A DNA stretch of 64,000 nucleotides from Vandiemenella viatica. Its lineage: Eukaryota > Arthropoda > Insecta > Orthoptera > Morabidae. Both the position numbers and the translations under genes were made by a program. The DNA lies in contig CM061914.1 in assembly GCA_031002005.1 (NCBI GenBank), positions 189,056,685 through 189,120,684 on the forward strand, written 5' to 3'. Shown here one piece after another: positions 11,352 to 22,911 of the stretch (positions are counted from its first letter, which is position 1; every line of letters starts with the position of its first letter). The notes beneath the pieces are model-generated. The model was given only the letters and a program-made list of their open reading frames with translations, made no database searches and was not told the DNA's origin.

Positions 11352-11500
11352 GGTTTCCCCAAATCATCCAGGCTAATGCCTGCATGCTTCCTTCAAAAAG
11401 GCCATGGCCGAATTCCTTCCCGTTCCTTGTCCCCAGTCCCATCCCGCACCTAATGACCTTAACCGTCGACGAGGCGTAAAGAAATAAGTAGAAAAAAATA
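11352..11500 (+). mobile_element. 5'-truncated SINE, subfamily A
   Basis: Only the body and tail remain (from GGTTTCCCCAAATC to the A run); the tRNA-like head is absent. A perfect 12-bp target duplication GTAACTTGATAT (11340-11351, 11501-11512) shows the truncation happened during insertion. The right-arm copy is at 55,571-55,712. Confidence 0.9.
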
Positions 11501-11512
11501 GTAACTTGATAT

Positions 11513-12469
11513 ACTAAGAACGGCAACTGAGAATCATCAATCGGATTCGAACAGGGCAAGGCAGTTAAGGCTACTTATTACACATATGGGGGCTGGGTAC
11601 AATCTGCAAATTGTGACTGTGGAGCCACCTTACATACAATCCACCACTTATTTCTGTCATTTTCGGGCCTTCGGGAAGAATAGCGGAAATACACAATGCG
11701 TCGATCAGTGCAGTTGACTGGATTAGAACATTATATCTAGAGACATGAAAACTGTACAAGCTTGTGATATGCAAATTTGTCCTCATCTATTGTGTATCTT
11801 GTTAAATGTCATACGATAAATAAATAAATTGGCGTGTTGATCTGATTAGATTTGATTAGATTAGTGATTTGATTAACAATTTTCCCTGTATTCTAAAGTA
11901 GTATATTTCAGAAAACTGAAGAAACAAATAACCAAAGTTACGTAGTAATAAAAAATTTAAATATGAAAAGAATGCAAATAGTTTGATGTTTACGTGCATT
12001 GTAGTGCGATCTTTGGTGCTTTTCTCGTAAAAGAGTGATCATCTGTGATGCAGTGTCATCTGTTGTGCCTATGGTTCTTCATACGAACGAATTGCCATTT
12101 CTTGTTCTAGTACCCGGTAGTACTGAGCAGGGTTTCTTAAGGTGGGGTTCACCAACTGATCGTAAAGGATTCACGAGATGGTTAACCTTATGTTTCTGCC
12201 ATGCAGCATACAAGATGGCGCACATATGACTAATAACTCCGTAAATTATTCCTCACTTTCATAGATAATTTTTAATTATAAATATTCTTTCCTCCAGGCT
12301 ACTGAAATCCACGAAGTTTCTGATTGTTTGATTACAGCGAATACATCCGGCGTAACAAAGCTGGTATACGTAATAATCCAGTGAGTTCAGAGTAATATTC
12401 CTCCATTCCATTTACCAATTAAAAAAATACCTTATATCTTTAAACGAGCAGTTCTTGTATATGTATATA
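11513..12469. other. Unassigned, includes a dispersed-repeat copy
   Basis: Around 12,005-12,085 the minus strand matches a dispersed repeat also present at 55,030-55,110 and, outside the arms, at 60,228-60,318 (phrases TGCATCTCAGATGAACA and AACACAGATRAACA). The rest is unassigned. Confidence 0.4.
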
Positions 12470-12710
12470 TTTATTGTGATCTCTGAAGGTCTCTAATGAT
12501 TTTGATGGAATTTCATATTTAGATAAGGTATTGTTTTTTAAGTTTACCTAAATAGGTGCCCTTCCTGCAAAAACACTATTCAAAAAAATGAGCAATTCTT
12601 GGATTTGGTTTCTCAGAAAAGGCTCCAACTCCATCTCGTAGCAGTTTCAGGTACCAGTAAGCCTACTGATGTTAGTTAAGCTTTTCTTTGGTTAGAAGAA
12701 GGAACTGTGT
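12470..12710 (+). repeat. Dispersed repeat X (unclassified)
   Basis: Contains the phrases GATGGAATTTCATATTTAGA, CTGCAAAAACAC, CATCTCGTAGCAGTTTCAGG and TACCAGTAAGCCTACTGATG. Related copies, in either orientation, lie at 15,395-15,610 and 16,300-16,595, and in the right arm at 49,645-49,770 plus 50,742-50,850, 51,555-51,790 and 54,375-54,625. Several copies abut TA-rich microsatellite. No coding potential; family unknown to me. Confidence 0.65.
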
Positions 12711-12862
12711 ATCTCAAAATGCCTTCAAGAAAAGTGTTTTAATTTAGTCAAACTTTACTCAAAATTTTGCATATTGAACAGAAATCGAAAGATTTCCAGT
12801 GAAGATCGGTCAGCCAGGTTCTTAGATAAAATCCTGAAACGTCAAAAACGATGCGAGGTTCG

Positions 12863-13082
12863 TTTTTTTTTAATCTGCTTAACGTCTCTCTAACAGCGAG
12901 GTCTTTAGAGACGGGAAATGATGGGGGGCAAGGAATGGGAAGGAATTCGGCCATGGCCTTTTGAAGGAAGCATCCCGGCATTTGCCTGGAGTGATTTGGG
13001 AAATCATGGAAAACCCAAATCTGGATGCCCGCACTGGGATTCAAACAGCCGTCCTCCCGAATGCGAGGCTAGAACGCTAGCT
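12863..13082 (-). mobile_element. SINE subfamily B, present only in the left arm
   Basis: A head-truncated subfamily B copy starts with a T run and ends near GAGGCTAGAACGCTAG. It is flanked by AGGTTCG (12856-12862) and AGGATCG (13083-13089). The homologous right-arm site (54,214-54,220) is empty: the flanks join through a single AGGTTCG. So this copy inserted after the arms separated, or was lost by gene conversion. Confidence 0.93.
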
Positions 13083-13371
13083 AGGATCGAATTCTACATT
13101 TCGCTATAGAAACCAAATATTTGGCACCACTGTTAGGTTTGGCAACGTGAATCATAGCTGGAAATGTTCCTAGATCTGTTTTAAAAATATATCTTTCATT
13201 GATTTTTGGGAAGCAACTCGCCGATAATATCCGCAGCTACCAGACAAAGCGGTGAGCCACGGTAATGATACAACTGCGTGATTGCTGCTTCTTCTACCAA
13301 AATATCTCTGCTACCTATTTTTCCGAAAGAGTGTGTAGTCAAACAAACATAAAAACTGATCAATTTTTCTG

Positions 13372-13628
13372 GTGGCACTGGAGAACGAAAAAGGCGTCCA
13401 ATGCGATGGATCGATCCTGAATGAGTCCAGTTGGTATTAATGACAACGCCCTGGGAATCCTGACAACATTATGGTACGGGCCGGATATGCGGCCAAGGAG
13501 TCTGGCTGTGTGACCTTCAAGGTGTCCAAGGTCTTCATGCACCCGAAGCTCGACAGTGTACATTGGGTGTACGAGACTTTGGTCTAATCTTGATCGAAGG
13601 CAGATTCACCTATGATGCGAAAATCCAG
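13372..13628 (+). pseudogene. Trypsin-like serine protease exon, decayed (left copy)
   Basis: This exon once encoded the start of an S1-family protease domain. It begins VALENEKGVQCDGSIL (normally CGGS.L before the catalytic histidine). In the left copy the block that should read LTAAHC is mutated (TTAATGACAACGCC). Downstream GCVTFKVSKVFMHPKLDSV and, after a frameshift, DFGLILIEGRFTYDAKIQ correspond to the stretch around the catalytic aspartate. The exon ends at a good donor, AAAATCCAG|GTAATG (13,629). The acceptor AG has become TG. No other protease exons are nearby. The right-arm copy keeps the histidine motif but has an insertion. Confidence 0.82.
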
Positions 13629-14182
13629 GTAATGTTCCTTTTTTTGCCTTATACTATGGAATTGTCAGTCTTTCAAACTTGGTGTAAACTATTGGCTACT
13701 AATACCAATCACCTTGTCAAAGAACTCGCTGAATGGGTCTTCAGATAATGATAACTGCATCTTAATCAATTAAATATTCCTTCTCCTTATCTATCAGCAA
13801 AGGTTGCTAACACCCCACCAACTTCTTAATAACAAATCCTGCCTTCTAAAACTTTGGGGAACAAATTTTCGGAAAACTTTCCAACATTGCATCTTCTGCG
13901 GTTTGCGATTTCGCAAAGCTTAAATAGTCACTAGATAAAAATGACAGAAAGCAATGAAGATGGTACCCGACATTTTTCGAGCGTTAACAACTACTCCGAC
14001 GATCAAAATCGCACAAAAACAATTACAACCGGTACAAAATTATTCACCATCATCAAGAATCATTTCCAAATGAAAATTAAGTATTGAAATGCATTTAAAC
14101 ATAAAAATGACAACATCAAACTTTCTAAGTAGCTAAAAATCGTCTTCTAAACTCCATGACTCCCACAACATTTATAATTCTA
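13629..14182. other. Former intron / unassigned
   Basis: Follows the protease exon's donor site; no further exon recognised. Confidence 0.35.
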
Positions 14183-14500
14183 ATGAATAATTAGATTGTT
14201 TGCAGATGACATAATGCTATATAAAAGGATCAAAATGAATGAGGATTGTAAACAGTTGCAGGGTAATCTGGACAGGATATCTAGTTGGTTTGGTAAACAT
14301 GGGATCAAGATAAATGCAAAGAAGAGTCAACTTATTAGATACAAGAAAATAACACACCAGTGCTCATTATCTGGAAAAATTAAGTTTTTATGTTGCACTG
14401 ATGTCATTTACGATGCTCTGACAATGTCAAATATGAAGAGACCTTGCTGCGAAGATAGAATGTGTATTAATTTTTATGGGGCACTGTTATCTTTAACATA
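14183..14500 (+). pseudogene. LINE reverse-transcriptase fragment (FADD box)
   Basis: The frame opens with LFADDIMLYKRI, the catalytic Y/FADD box of non-LTR reverse transcriptases. CKQLQGNLDRISSWFGKHGI and KINAKKSQLIRYKK follow, the usual continuation. It then leaves the family, so about 70 residues survive. It probably belongs to the same LINE family as the C-terminal fragments at 22,286-22,880 and 61,222-61,760. The right-arm copy is 52,640-52,960 (minus). Not functional. Confidence 0.82.
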
Positions 14501-14889
14501 GCTAACGAGACTTTTACTGCAAATTATACTGAATTTAGGTTATTGCGTTTAAATCATGCAAGTAACTAACCTTTTCCTCAGAAACCAAGAAACGCACAAT
14601 TTACTCTCCTATTTCACGTTTATTCACACCAGTTCATGTAGCCGTGTATTTCATTACAAGCCCATAAACAAAGAAAAGAGGGCAGTGAGATTTTTTTTTT
14701 TTATTTGAGAAGTAGTCGGTAAGCAATTTTTTTTCTTAAAAGGACCTTTTTTTTTTAAAAAAAAAAAAAAACCGGGGTGGTACACCAAAACAGATAACCT
14801 GGACCAATTTTTCTCACAGGGGGTGCCACCGCCCACCTATAGGGGTTGGAGAGTTCGTAGAGGTGTTCCTGATCGAAGAAAATTTGTTG
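14501..14889. other. Unassigned with poly-T / poly-A tracts
   Basis: Homopolymer runs at 14,692-14,701, 14,749-14,772 and similar; no other feature. Confidence 0.4.
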
Positions 14890-15218
14890 TTTTAACGTCT
14901 CTTCGTTTATTTCGGTTGAACATTTCACAGGTAACGAGTTAGTGTATGTGTTTCCTTTTAATTCCCGTTTACAGCCATTATTTTTACTATTTTAGTTTAT
15001 TTTACCGTCTGCTTGGCCTTTCCCTTTACAGTTGGCCTTGCATACATGTTTGTCAGCATTTTAGCGTTTTATTTTGTGTCTGTTTGGCCGAACCCTTTGC
15101 AGTCGGCCATGCAGACGGAACTCGATTTTAGTTTATGCCACGTTGTCACCCAGGTGTTTAGTCAGGGTGCTAATAACCCAGTCGTTGTCGCGCCCTAAAG
15201 CAACAACAACAACAAAAA
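14890..15218 (+). repeat. Retroposon 3' end with (CAA)n tail (inferred)
   Basis: Two related phrases (TTTACAGTTGGCCTTGCATA and TTTGCAGTCGGCCATGCAGA) precede a tail GTTGTCGCGCCCTAAAGC and then CAACAACAACAACAA. A simple-repeat tail after a defined 3' end suggests a non-LTR retrotransposon or SINE terminus. The right-arm copy is at about 51,917-52,260 (minus). No coding sequence is preserved. Confidence 0.5.
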
Positions 15219-15394
15219 GTAGGTTACGAAAAAAAAAAAAATCTGGAGCCCTATAGGTTTCATCATTTAGTACCTGGGGGCCCGACCTTCGTTCGGCATC
15301 TCTCGATTTCTGTTCAATGCACAAGATTTTGAGTAAAGTTTGATTACATTTCTTTGAAGGCTTCGTAGCCATTTTGTGTTGTACAGTTCATTGT

Positions 15395-15610
15395 TCTAAC
15401 CAAAGAGAAGTTTAACTAACATCAGTAGGCTTACTGGTACCTGAAAATGCTACGAAATGAGGTTAGAGCCGTTTGCGAGAAACCGAATACAAAAATTGCA
15501 CCTTTTCTTGTTGGTAAAACCTTGTTACAAACTTGAAAAGCAAAACGTTATCCACATATCAAATTTCATCCAAATCGTTCTAGCCATTTCCGAGATCGTC
15601 TGGTTTACTA
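15395..15610 (-). repeat. Dispersed repeat X copy
   Basis: Carries the X phrases in the opposite orientation to 12,470-12,710: GGCTTACTGGTACCTGAAAA and CAAATTTCATCCAAATCG. Confidence 0.6.
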
Positions 15611-16299
15611 ATTCATAAATTGCTTTTAAAGAAAAATGCTATTATTATGTTAAATTGAAATCTTCGTGCTAATCAGGGATTAATTGATGGTGCAAGATTA
15701 GAGGAAGATCATCACTGTTAAATTCATTCTCTCCGATAAAACTATGCTCATACCTCGCAGTAACCGCACATGTTCCGATCAACAGCCCCTTTCCAAAAGA
15801 TAGGAAAGTAATTCCCAGAAGAAGTAGCCTTCGCTATGAGCATTAATAAAGCACAACGTCAGACGGTTCCAAATGAGGGATTGTATTTATCAGAATCCGT
15901 TTTTTCGTATGGACACCCGTAAGCGACTTTTCCATGAGTTTTTAGTTTCATTAATATTTATTTTTGTCTTGAAGACTTATACGATGAAAACATAACAATT
16001 GTTAATATTTTTAGAAGGAAGTTTTTTAAAGTTAAGAAGATTGGTCATCTGACAAAACCAATATTTTTTTTTAAATTCAACTTTTTAAATGTTTTACAAG
16101 TAAACTTGTAGTATTTAATGATAACGACTTTTTGCAGTGAAAGTGATATTTATTAATTCTCTTTAAAATAAAATACCTTTCATTAATAAATACTTGCATT
16201 TACTTATTTCCACATTATTACATCACCATTCAGTGACTGACCACGATAATACTCGCACGGGTCAGATAGTGCACAAAAATTATTCGTTTAAAGTTATAA
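15611..16299. other. Unassigned
   Basis: No feature recognised; shared with the right arm (about 50,850-51,550). Confidence 0.35.
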
Positions 16300-16530
16300 G
16301 AGTTCCTTGCTGTAATCAAAGAGAACTAAACTAACAACCGCCCAGCTTACTGGTACCTGAAACGACTACGAGATGGCGTTAGCGCCGTTTCCGGGATACC
16401 AAATACAATAATGTTTAATTCTTTTTTGTAAAATCGTGTTTTTGCAGGAATGACACCTATTATGGTAAACTTAAAAAAGAAAACGTCATTTAAATATGAA
16501 ATTTCATCCAAATCGTTAGAGCCGTTTCAG

Positions 16531-16594
<64 letters not shown>

Positions 16595-16595
16595 A
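16300..16595 (-). repeat. Dispersed repeat X copy ending in (TA)n
   Basis: X phrases followed by a TA microsatellite at 16,539-16,592 (about 27 units). The right-arm equivalent has a much shorter TA run (49,647-49,661) and is interrupted by a 168-bp tandem array. Confidence 0.65.
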
Positions 16596-19500
16596 TAACA
16601 GGAAATGGAGTAGGTGTGTTGTTTTTGGGGACGAGGGGACAGTAGGCCAAAAATGGTTGGACACTTATGAGCTGAGGTATCGGCCACATGGGTGGCGAAA
16701 CTACTTTACCTCCCCAAAACTCTCCATTTCGGGGACCTATGGACTCCAGTGTGCGTGCTGGATTTGTTAGGGTCTCTGCCTCGCAGCGGATATAATGTTG
16801 TCCCAGGAACTGATCCCAGCCCCGTTTTTAGACTGTTAATGAGAATTTAAATTGTAAACACAGCAGGTCATTATCTGCCGCCTCGGTCAGGTAGTCTTAG
16901 GTGTCGACCTAAGGCGCGAACATAAACACTCTCCACCCCAGACAGACAAATAAGTTCCTGCCGCCTGAGAGAGAGAGAGAGAGAGAGTAATTCTGCTCTC
17001 TCCTCTCCTCCCCCGCCCTCATTCACAGTCGGCGCGACTCGTTAAAGTTTGATAATGAGTTGCCCATGGCCCCGCCTCCAATTTCGGCAAAGTGGATGGA
17101 CCGGATAAACCAAGCGAACGAGAGTCGCAAAAAAAATACACGACTCCCGGCGAGCAGGCGTAAGAATCGAAATCTTCCCTAGCCTCTGAGGCAACATCAC
17201 GCCACAACAATAATTTCAATATTATTATTATTATTATTATTAATAACCTCAAAGCCCATCAAACATTACGGATTTAACGGAGTGTTTCGGCAGTTAATTT
17301 ATTTTCAGTTGCTTAACTAAATTGAATTGTTATAAAATAAAGTTCAATGTAATTCCTCGTGCCTTGCGCTGTAGCAAAAGGTTTCCGCTGCCATCCTGGT
17401 CCAGGTTGCATTTAAGCCTAACCACAATCTCCACTAAAATTTCCGCTAAAAAATCAAAGTTTCAATCGCAATCGAGTTGATATATACCCAGTATCGCATG
17501 TAAATATCATCATGCATCATGCGATTTAAATTTAATCCAAACTCTTCACGGGTTGTTACACCTTTTCTTTCTTATTATCTGTGATGAAGATCGATGTTTT
17601 AACGGCTGACACAGCTTACATGCCGCTGAAATAATTAGCCTTCCCCTGTGAAAACGAAAGATGCTAAATTAAATCATAACAACTTACGTTATGCCACGTC
17701 ATATTAGTTTTAATTGTGATTTAGACAGCATAGATCACGATCAATTTGGAACGTCTTTCATTCAAACCAAGTAACGATTTTAGTTTTAAAAAAAAATTAA
17801 TTAATAATACGCCAATGTAAATGAAATACAAACTTTCAGTGTTCTGGAAATTAATTTCTTACTAAATTCTTTAATAAACAGAATTCTTATAAATATTGTT
17901 ATAAAATAAAGCTCAGTGTAATTCTTAGTGCCTTGCGCTGTAGCAAAGGTTTCCGTTGCCATCCTAGTCCAGGTTGCATTTCAACCTAATCTCACACTAC
18001 GCTAAACTTGACACTAGAGAAACAATACTTCAATCACAAGTATATTAATACATGTACTGTATCGCATTTTAGAGGTGATAATGCATCGCGATATAAACTA
18101 ATCAAAAATATTTACTGGTTTTTCCATTTTCCTTTTTTATTTTCGTGTTTCAGATCGATACTACAACATTCCAATGGCTGCCACAGTTACATGCTGCTGA
18201 AATAAGCCATCAGTAGAAGAAAAGGAAATTAAAAATAAATCTTAGAAACTTACATCATTCCATGTATTATTAGTTTTAATTATAGTCTATCGCGATCAGT
18301 GTGGAACTACTTTAGTTAAAACTAAAGTAATGATTTGAGTAACAGAATACTCAAGAAAACAATTTAAATCATTTTTTTTTTTTAAATTACCGATGAACTC
18401 TGCTGTAAGGTCAAGTTCCGCTTGTAAAATAGTCAAATCAAAATTGCCGCTAATCGAAAATTAAAGCTTTTACTGAAATATCTGCAGCCAAATATTTTAA
18501 TGAATACTTTTACATCGAACGAATACTATATAAATAATAGCAAATAATAATTATTATATCGATAAACGCAATACGTTTTCAACCAGTGTTCTGAAAATTA
18601 ATTTATTCGCTGATGTTTAGCAAAATAGAGCGGTTATTAAATAACCCTAGAACGACATAAGTGAAGCCGAAACGCGTGACGTCATTGTGTGACGTCATCG
18701 CGTGACAGCTACAACATGACAAAGACTTGCGTTTTATGGGTATACATTAGTATTAGTGGCGAATTCTCCCAGTAAATGGAAGACGTTGAGCAAATGACAC
18801 AGTCACGTATTCTTCTTGTTGTCACAATAGGTTTTTCATTCTTTCCGAGGAAACTTGTCTGCGCTCTGCCGACCACTGCATTGTTTTTCTTTTGGTTGCT
18901 CAGTTCTAACTTCCCATTTGTCTACTTTGTGTCTGAAGGCGTCCAATTTGTAAAATGTCTGTTGATCTTATGTTTGCGTTTTTGAGATCTTTTCGGATTT
19001 CGTTCAGCGATGGTGTTGAAATTTTTAGTGAGGTTACATAATCAATTATCTTTTTTTAATAATCGATTTTCTGGTAATCTTTTAAGATGACCAAAGAATT
19101 TCATTCGCCTTTCATGGCTGTAAATTTCGTTGTTTGAAAACTTTTCTGTTGTTTTGATTGACTGTAGTCAGTAACCATCTTCAGTGTTCCTAGAATTGTC
19201 CTAAAGCTTTTTTTTGGGGGGGGGGGAGGCGGTTTTGCTGCGAGATTTTCTCAATGACTGTCGATTCACTTAATTCTCCGAGGTATCTAATAAATTGGAC
19301 CCTGTTGATTTTACCGTATTTCATATTAATATTCTATATTTGATTATATGTTGCTAAGCAAATACTGCGCAAAGCAACTGGATTTTTTTTCGTTTATTAG
19401 CTTTCCGAACGCGTTTCTCGTTTTTCATAGAAGCATATTCAGAGGTTCTCATTTTTCATCACACAGCATTATTTTCGCTCCATTCTCAGCATCAATGGTT

Positions 19501-19689
19501 TTTGCTTTCATTTCGAGTAGCAGCGCATTTTCTGTTTGTTCTTGCACAAGTAAACTAGCACTACACGTCACTGCTCTGTGTATTTTAAGCAAATTGCCGG
19601 TTGTTTACTTTTCTTTACCAAACATTCATACAAAATATACAGTGAGGTGTAATGCTAGATTACTTATGAAACAATAACCAGAAAATGAC
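16596..19689. other. Unassigned 3.1 kb with simple repeats
   Basis: Contains (GA)n at 16,969-16,988, (ATT)n at 17,219-17,243 and two internally similar stretches around 17,330-17,410 and 17,900-17,990 (GTGCCTTGCGCTGTAGCAAA plus CCATCCT.GTCCAGGTTGCAT), which suggest an old tandem duplication. A long G run lies at 19,215-19,227. No coding homology seen. Confidence 0.45.
18677..18697. promoter_or_regulatory. Paired TGACGTCA (CRE-like) sites
   Basis: Two perfect CRE palindromes TGACGTCA at 18677-18684 and 18690-18697, start to start 13 bases, preceded by CCGAAACGCG. Conserved in the right arm (47505-47512, 47518-47525). No gene is evident beside them, so regulatory function is speculative. Confidence 0.3.
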
Positions 19690-20165
19690 CAGCTGCTGAA
19701 GAATAAAGCGAAATCTGTGTCAGAATACAATGCTGGTACAGGAACAAGTGTTTCGGAGCACACTCTGCTGTCAGATCTGCCACAGATCGCCGCCTATCCC
19801 GCTTTACAGAGCGGACAAGCCTCCGACCTCCACGTTCTGTGATGAGGCGTGGACGTCCACCACCTTGTCGCACAGTCGTGGTTTCACCGTCCACGAACCA
19901 CTCTGCATAGTAGCACGCGAACATCCGACCAGCCTCGCTGTTTCAGAGATGCTCGTTCCCAGGTGCCGCGCCCACAAACCACCGGCACGTAATTTAAAGG
20001 ACTTGCGTGACCTGTGCGTAGACATCTGGTACCAGACAACTCTGGAAACCTGACGAGGACTTTTTGGAATCCATGCCACGCCGAATCGCTTCTGTGTTGC
20101 GCTTCAAAAGGTGGACCAACACACTAATAAGCAGGTGGTCATAATATTTTGGCTGAACAGTGTAA
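19690..20165 (-). pseudogene. Tc1-like transposase N-terminal remnant (left arm)
   Basis: On the minus strand the element begins at a terminal CACTGTTCAGCCAAAATATT (around 20,163) and encodes VAWIPKSPRQVSRVVWYQMS, the helix-turn-helix TSISETARLVGCSRAT, then VDGETTTVRQGGGRPRLITE and RSVKRDRRRSVADLTAECAP. A small deletion in the left copy breaks the frame right after SRAT; the right-arm copy (45,993-46,555) is open through this part. The element stops after about 150 codons, so no DDE catalytic residue is present. Same family as 5,035-5,770. Confidence 0.87.
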
Positions 20166-20280
20166 ACGCAAAAATATCTCTGTCTCTCTGTCTGTTTGTT
20201 ACTCTTTCATGACTAAACGGCTAATCCGACCTTGATGAAATTTCACAAGATAATACTATGTATCATTAGGAAGGATAAAA

Positions 20281-20497
20281 CCGAGCGTGGTGGGTGAGCG
20301 GTAATGCTCTGGCCTCACATTCTGGGGGACACCAGTTCGAATCCCCGTCCTGGCTTCCAGATTTGGGTTTTCCATGGTTTCCCCAAATTGCTCCGTGCGA
20401 ATGCAGGGACGCTTCCTTCAAAGGCCATGGGAAAATTACTTCCTATTCCGACCCTAATGACCTCGACGTCGACGAGACGTAAAGTTATAAGGAAGAA
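20281..20497 (+). mobile_element. SINE subfamily A (left arm)
   Basis: Head CCGAGCGTGGTGGGTGAGCG, B box AGTTCGAATCCCC, body and CGACGTCGACGAGACGTAAA tail are all recognisable. The right-arm copy is 45,714-45,925. Target duplication not clear. Confidence 0.88.
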
Positions 20498-22285
20498 AAG
20501 GAAAATCAAAGTTTCTGTTTTCAGGATAAAAAACATATTTTGTCATGAAAAGCAAGCGAACGTTGACAGACAGACGGATATCGTGTGTGAGTCTCTGTAA
20601 TGTTGTATCGGTCACTCAGGCTTTGTTTGTCTCGCAGTCAGGATGTGGAATATCTTTTACATAACTTACAGCTATCTGTATGCGATTCTAGTGATAAAAT
20701 TCTAATTTCACACACACGAAGTTACGTGAGACAACTAGTTTCATGTATAAACAATGTTTTTATAACAATTTCCGGTAACGACAATCAAAAAAATTGAAGA
20801 TGGTTGCATTCTGAAATTAAATATTGCATGCAAAGAGGTATTGTACATACGTTCGCATAAATAAGTTCTGTTTGTCATTTTATGTGTACATTTCGCTGAC
20901 TATATAATTTCAACAACCCAACAACAGACTGCTTCATTTTAGAGGGGGGGAGTGGAGATGTTGATTAGCGAACGTTAAACACGAATTTGTTGGCAGATAT
21001 ATAATTTCTTTAGAGCGATTTTCAATAGAACAGATTAAAAAAATAATCAGAGCTGGATATGCCTGGATTTATTTTAACTTCAAATTTATTTTTTCTTTGG
21101 ATAATCCATTATGCGTCACAAAATATTTTCACTTCCACATTTGTAGTATAAATAATTTTTTGTAGCTATAATACAATATAATATATTACAGCATTAATAA
21201 TTCATAAAACTTATTTAATTTATTAACACCAGTATTTTGTCAATTAGTTTAAGAAGTAATATTTATGTAGTTACATAATTTAAGCATAGCCTCTTACACC
21301 TTTACGTGCAAACAAATGCATTCTTTTATTTAATTATTTTTATACAGAATCGAAAAAGCACAATTTATTAATTATGAAGTTCGCGAATTTTATAAATGTC
21401 TAATCTTACGGCCCATTGCCCAATAAAGTTAAATATACTTTATTTAACATCGGAAAACTTGTAAACGAATTTCACATCTGACTGGCGAATAAATGTAGCG
21501 TCTAGAAGAATTTTCTGTGTAAACAGGAAAAACATTTTACGTTCGCTCGCTAGAATGCTTTCAGAACAGCGTCTGCCGCTACAGGGCTGCCACACTGGCA
21601 ATTTGAAAGACCCTAACATCCTTGAATATTTTTCTCGTGATGGTAGGAATGTAAATCAATTCTGATGCTTGCTAATCGATGTTACATCAGGCTAAATATG
21701 TTATATCTAAATATCCAATGTGTAACTATTTATTTTCCCGCAATCACACTTATTCTTTTCTAAAACACCCATACGTGAGAATTGAGGATACCTAATACAG
21801 ATTACCACCTAAATTGAAATTAATAAAAAATAAAGGCAAAAACATTTAAAGATAAAAAAACACAATAATTCAAGATTTTTAAAAATGGTTCAAAATACAT
21901 CTTGCGAAATAGTTTTTCGAATGGTACATATAAATCAAACAAATAACAATAATTCATCTGAAAAGCATTATTCTTGTCTTAGAAAAGATTTGACAATTTT
22001 CAAATGGTATTTTCAAGAAATTTTAGTTATCCGAGGCACAAAATTCCTCATCGAATGAAACATACGAATTTTATAGAAAAAAATTGACTCATGAAGTATT
22101 AATTTTTTTAAAATCATATAATTTTTTATGGTTTCTAGATAAAAACTAGCAAAAATCGTTGAAAGAAAGAGATTCGCCTCGATGACATCTTCTACCTTCT
22201 GGTGTGCGGAAGAACAATTGACAAAAAAATAAAATACTGTCTGAGAAAAACAGTTGATTGTTTACAGTCAATATTTACATTCCTT
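20498..22285. other. Unassigned AT-rich 1.8 kb
   Basis: No coding, RNA or repeat signature recognised; well conserved in the right arm (about 44,085-45,700). Confidence 0.4.
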
Positions 22286-22880
22286 GCAGATGACATAATG
22301 TTATATAATAAGATTAAAACGGGAGAAAACTGGGAACAGCTGTAGGGTGATTGAGCTGCGTGGAATACTGTATGTAACTGAAAGGGTCTTAATGACATGA
22401 GGATAAATGCCAAGAAGTCAGCTTGTACAAGCTGTAGAAGTGACGGAATTGGGTTTCAAAACATTGGTGGGACCATTGCTTGAATATGGTAATGTAGTAT
22501 TGTAATGTGGGATCTACATTTTGTACATCAAATATAGTTATTGGAGAGGGTGCAAAAAAGGGCTGCTAGATTTATCTCTGAAAACTATCGCAGAACACAA
22601 TCAGTAACCGATATGGTAAAAGAGCTGGAATGGGAATCATTGAAAGACAGAAGAAGGGTGAAGAGGGTCCTGGGAGTGAGACATGGAAAGATATTGCAAT
22701 AGGTATGAAAAGTAGTGCATGGAAGGAAAAAGATGACCATGACCACAAGCTGGCACTCGATTTCAGGCACAAGGGTGTGGGAAGACTTTCTTTTGTGGGT
22801 AAGGGTGTCACGGACCGATGGATGTGATGAATAATTTACCAAAAAGTTGAAGGAATTTAAAATTTGTAAATAGTAAAAGC
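22286..22880 (+). pseudogene. LINE remnant: RT box joined to C-terminal region
   Basis: Starts with LADDIMLYNKIKTGEN (the FADD box with F to L), then stops, then INAKKS. After an internal deletion it continues as VKELEWESLKDRRRVKRVLG, AWKEKDDHDHKLALDFRHKG and VGRLSFVGKGV, ending near a short 3' remnant. The loss of the segment between the polymerase box and the tail indicates deletion after or during insertion. Stops and frameshifts make it non-functional. Right-arm copy: 43,465-44,085. Confidence 0.82.
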
Positions 22881-22911
22881 TGATAGGTGGAGAAATTTAA
22901 TACTTAATGTA

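Noticed and set aside
20304..20600. 98-codon frame across a SINE (and similar frames in every SINE copy)
   Set aside because: The residues are a translation of the tRNA-derived SINE; the same false peptides recur at each copy in either strand.
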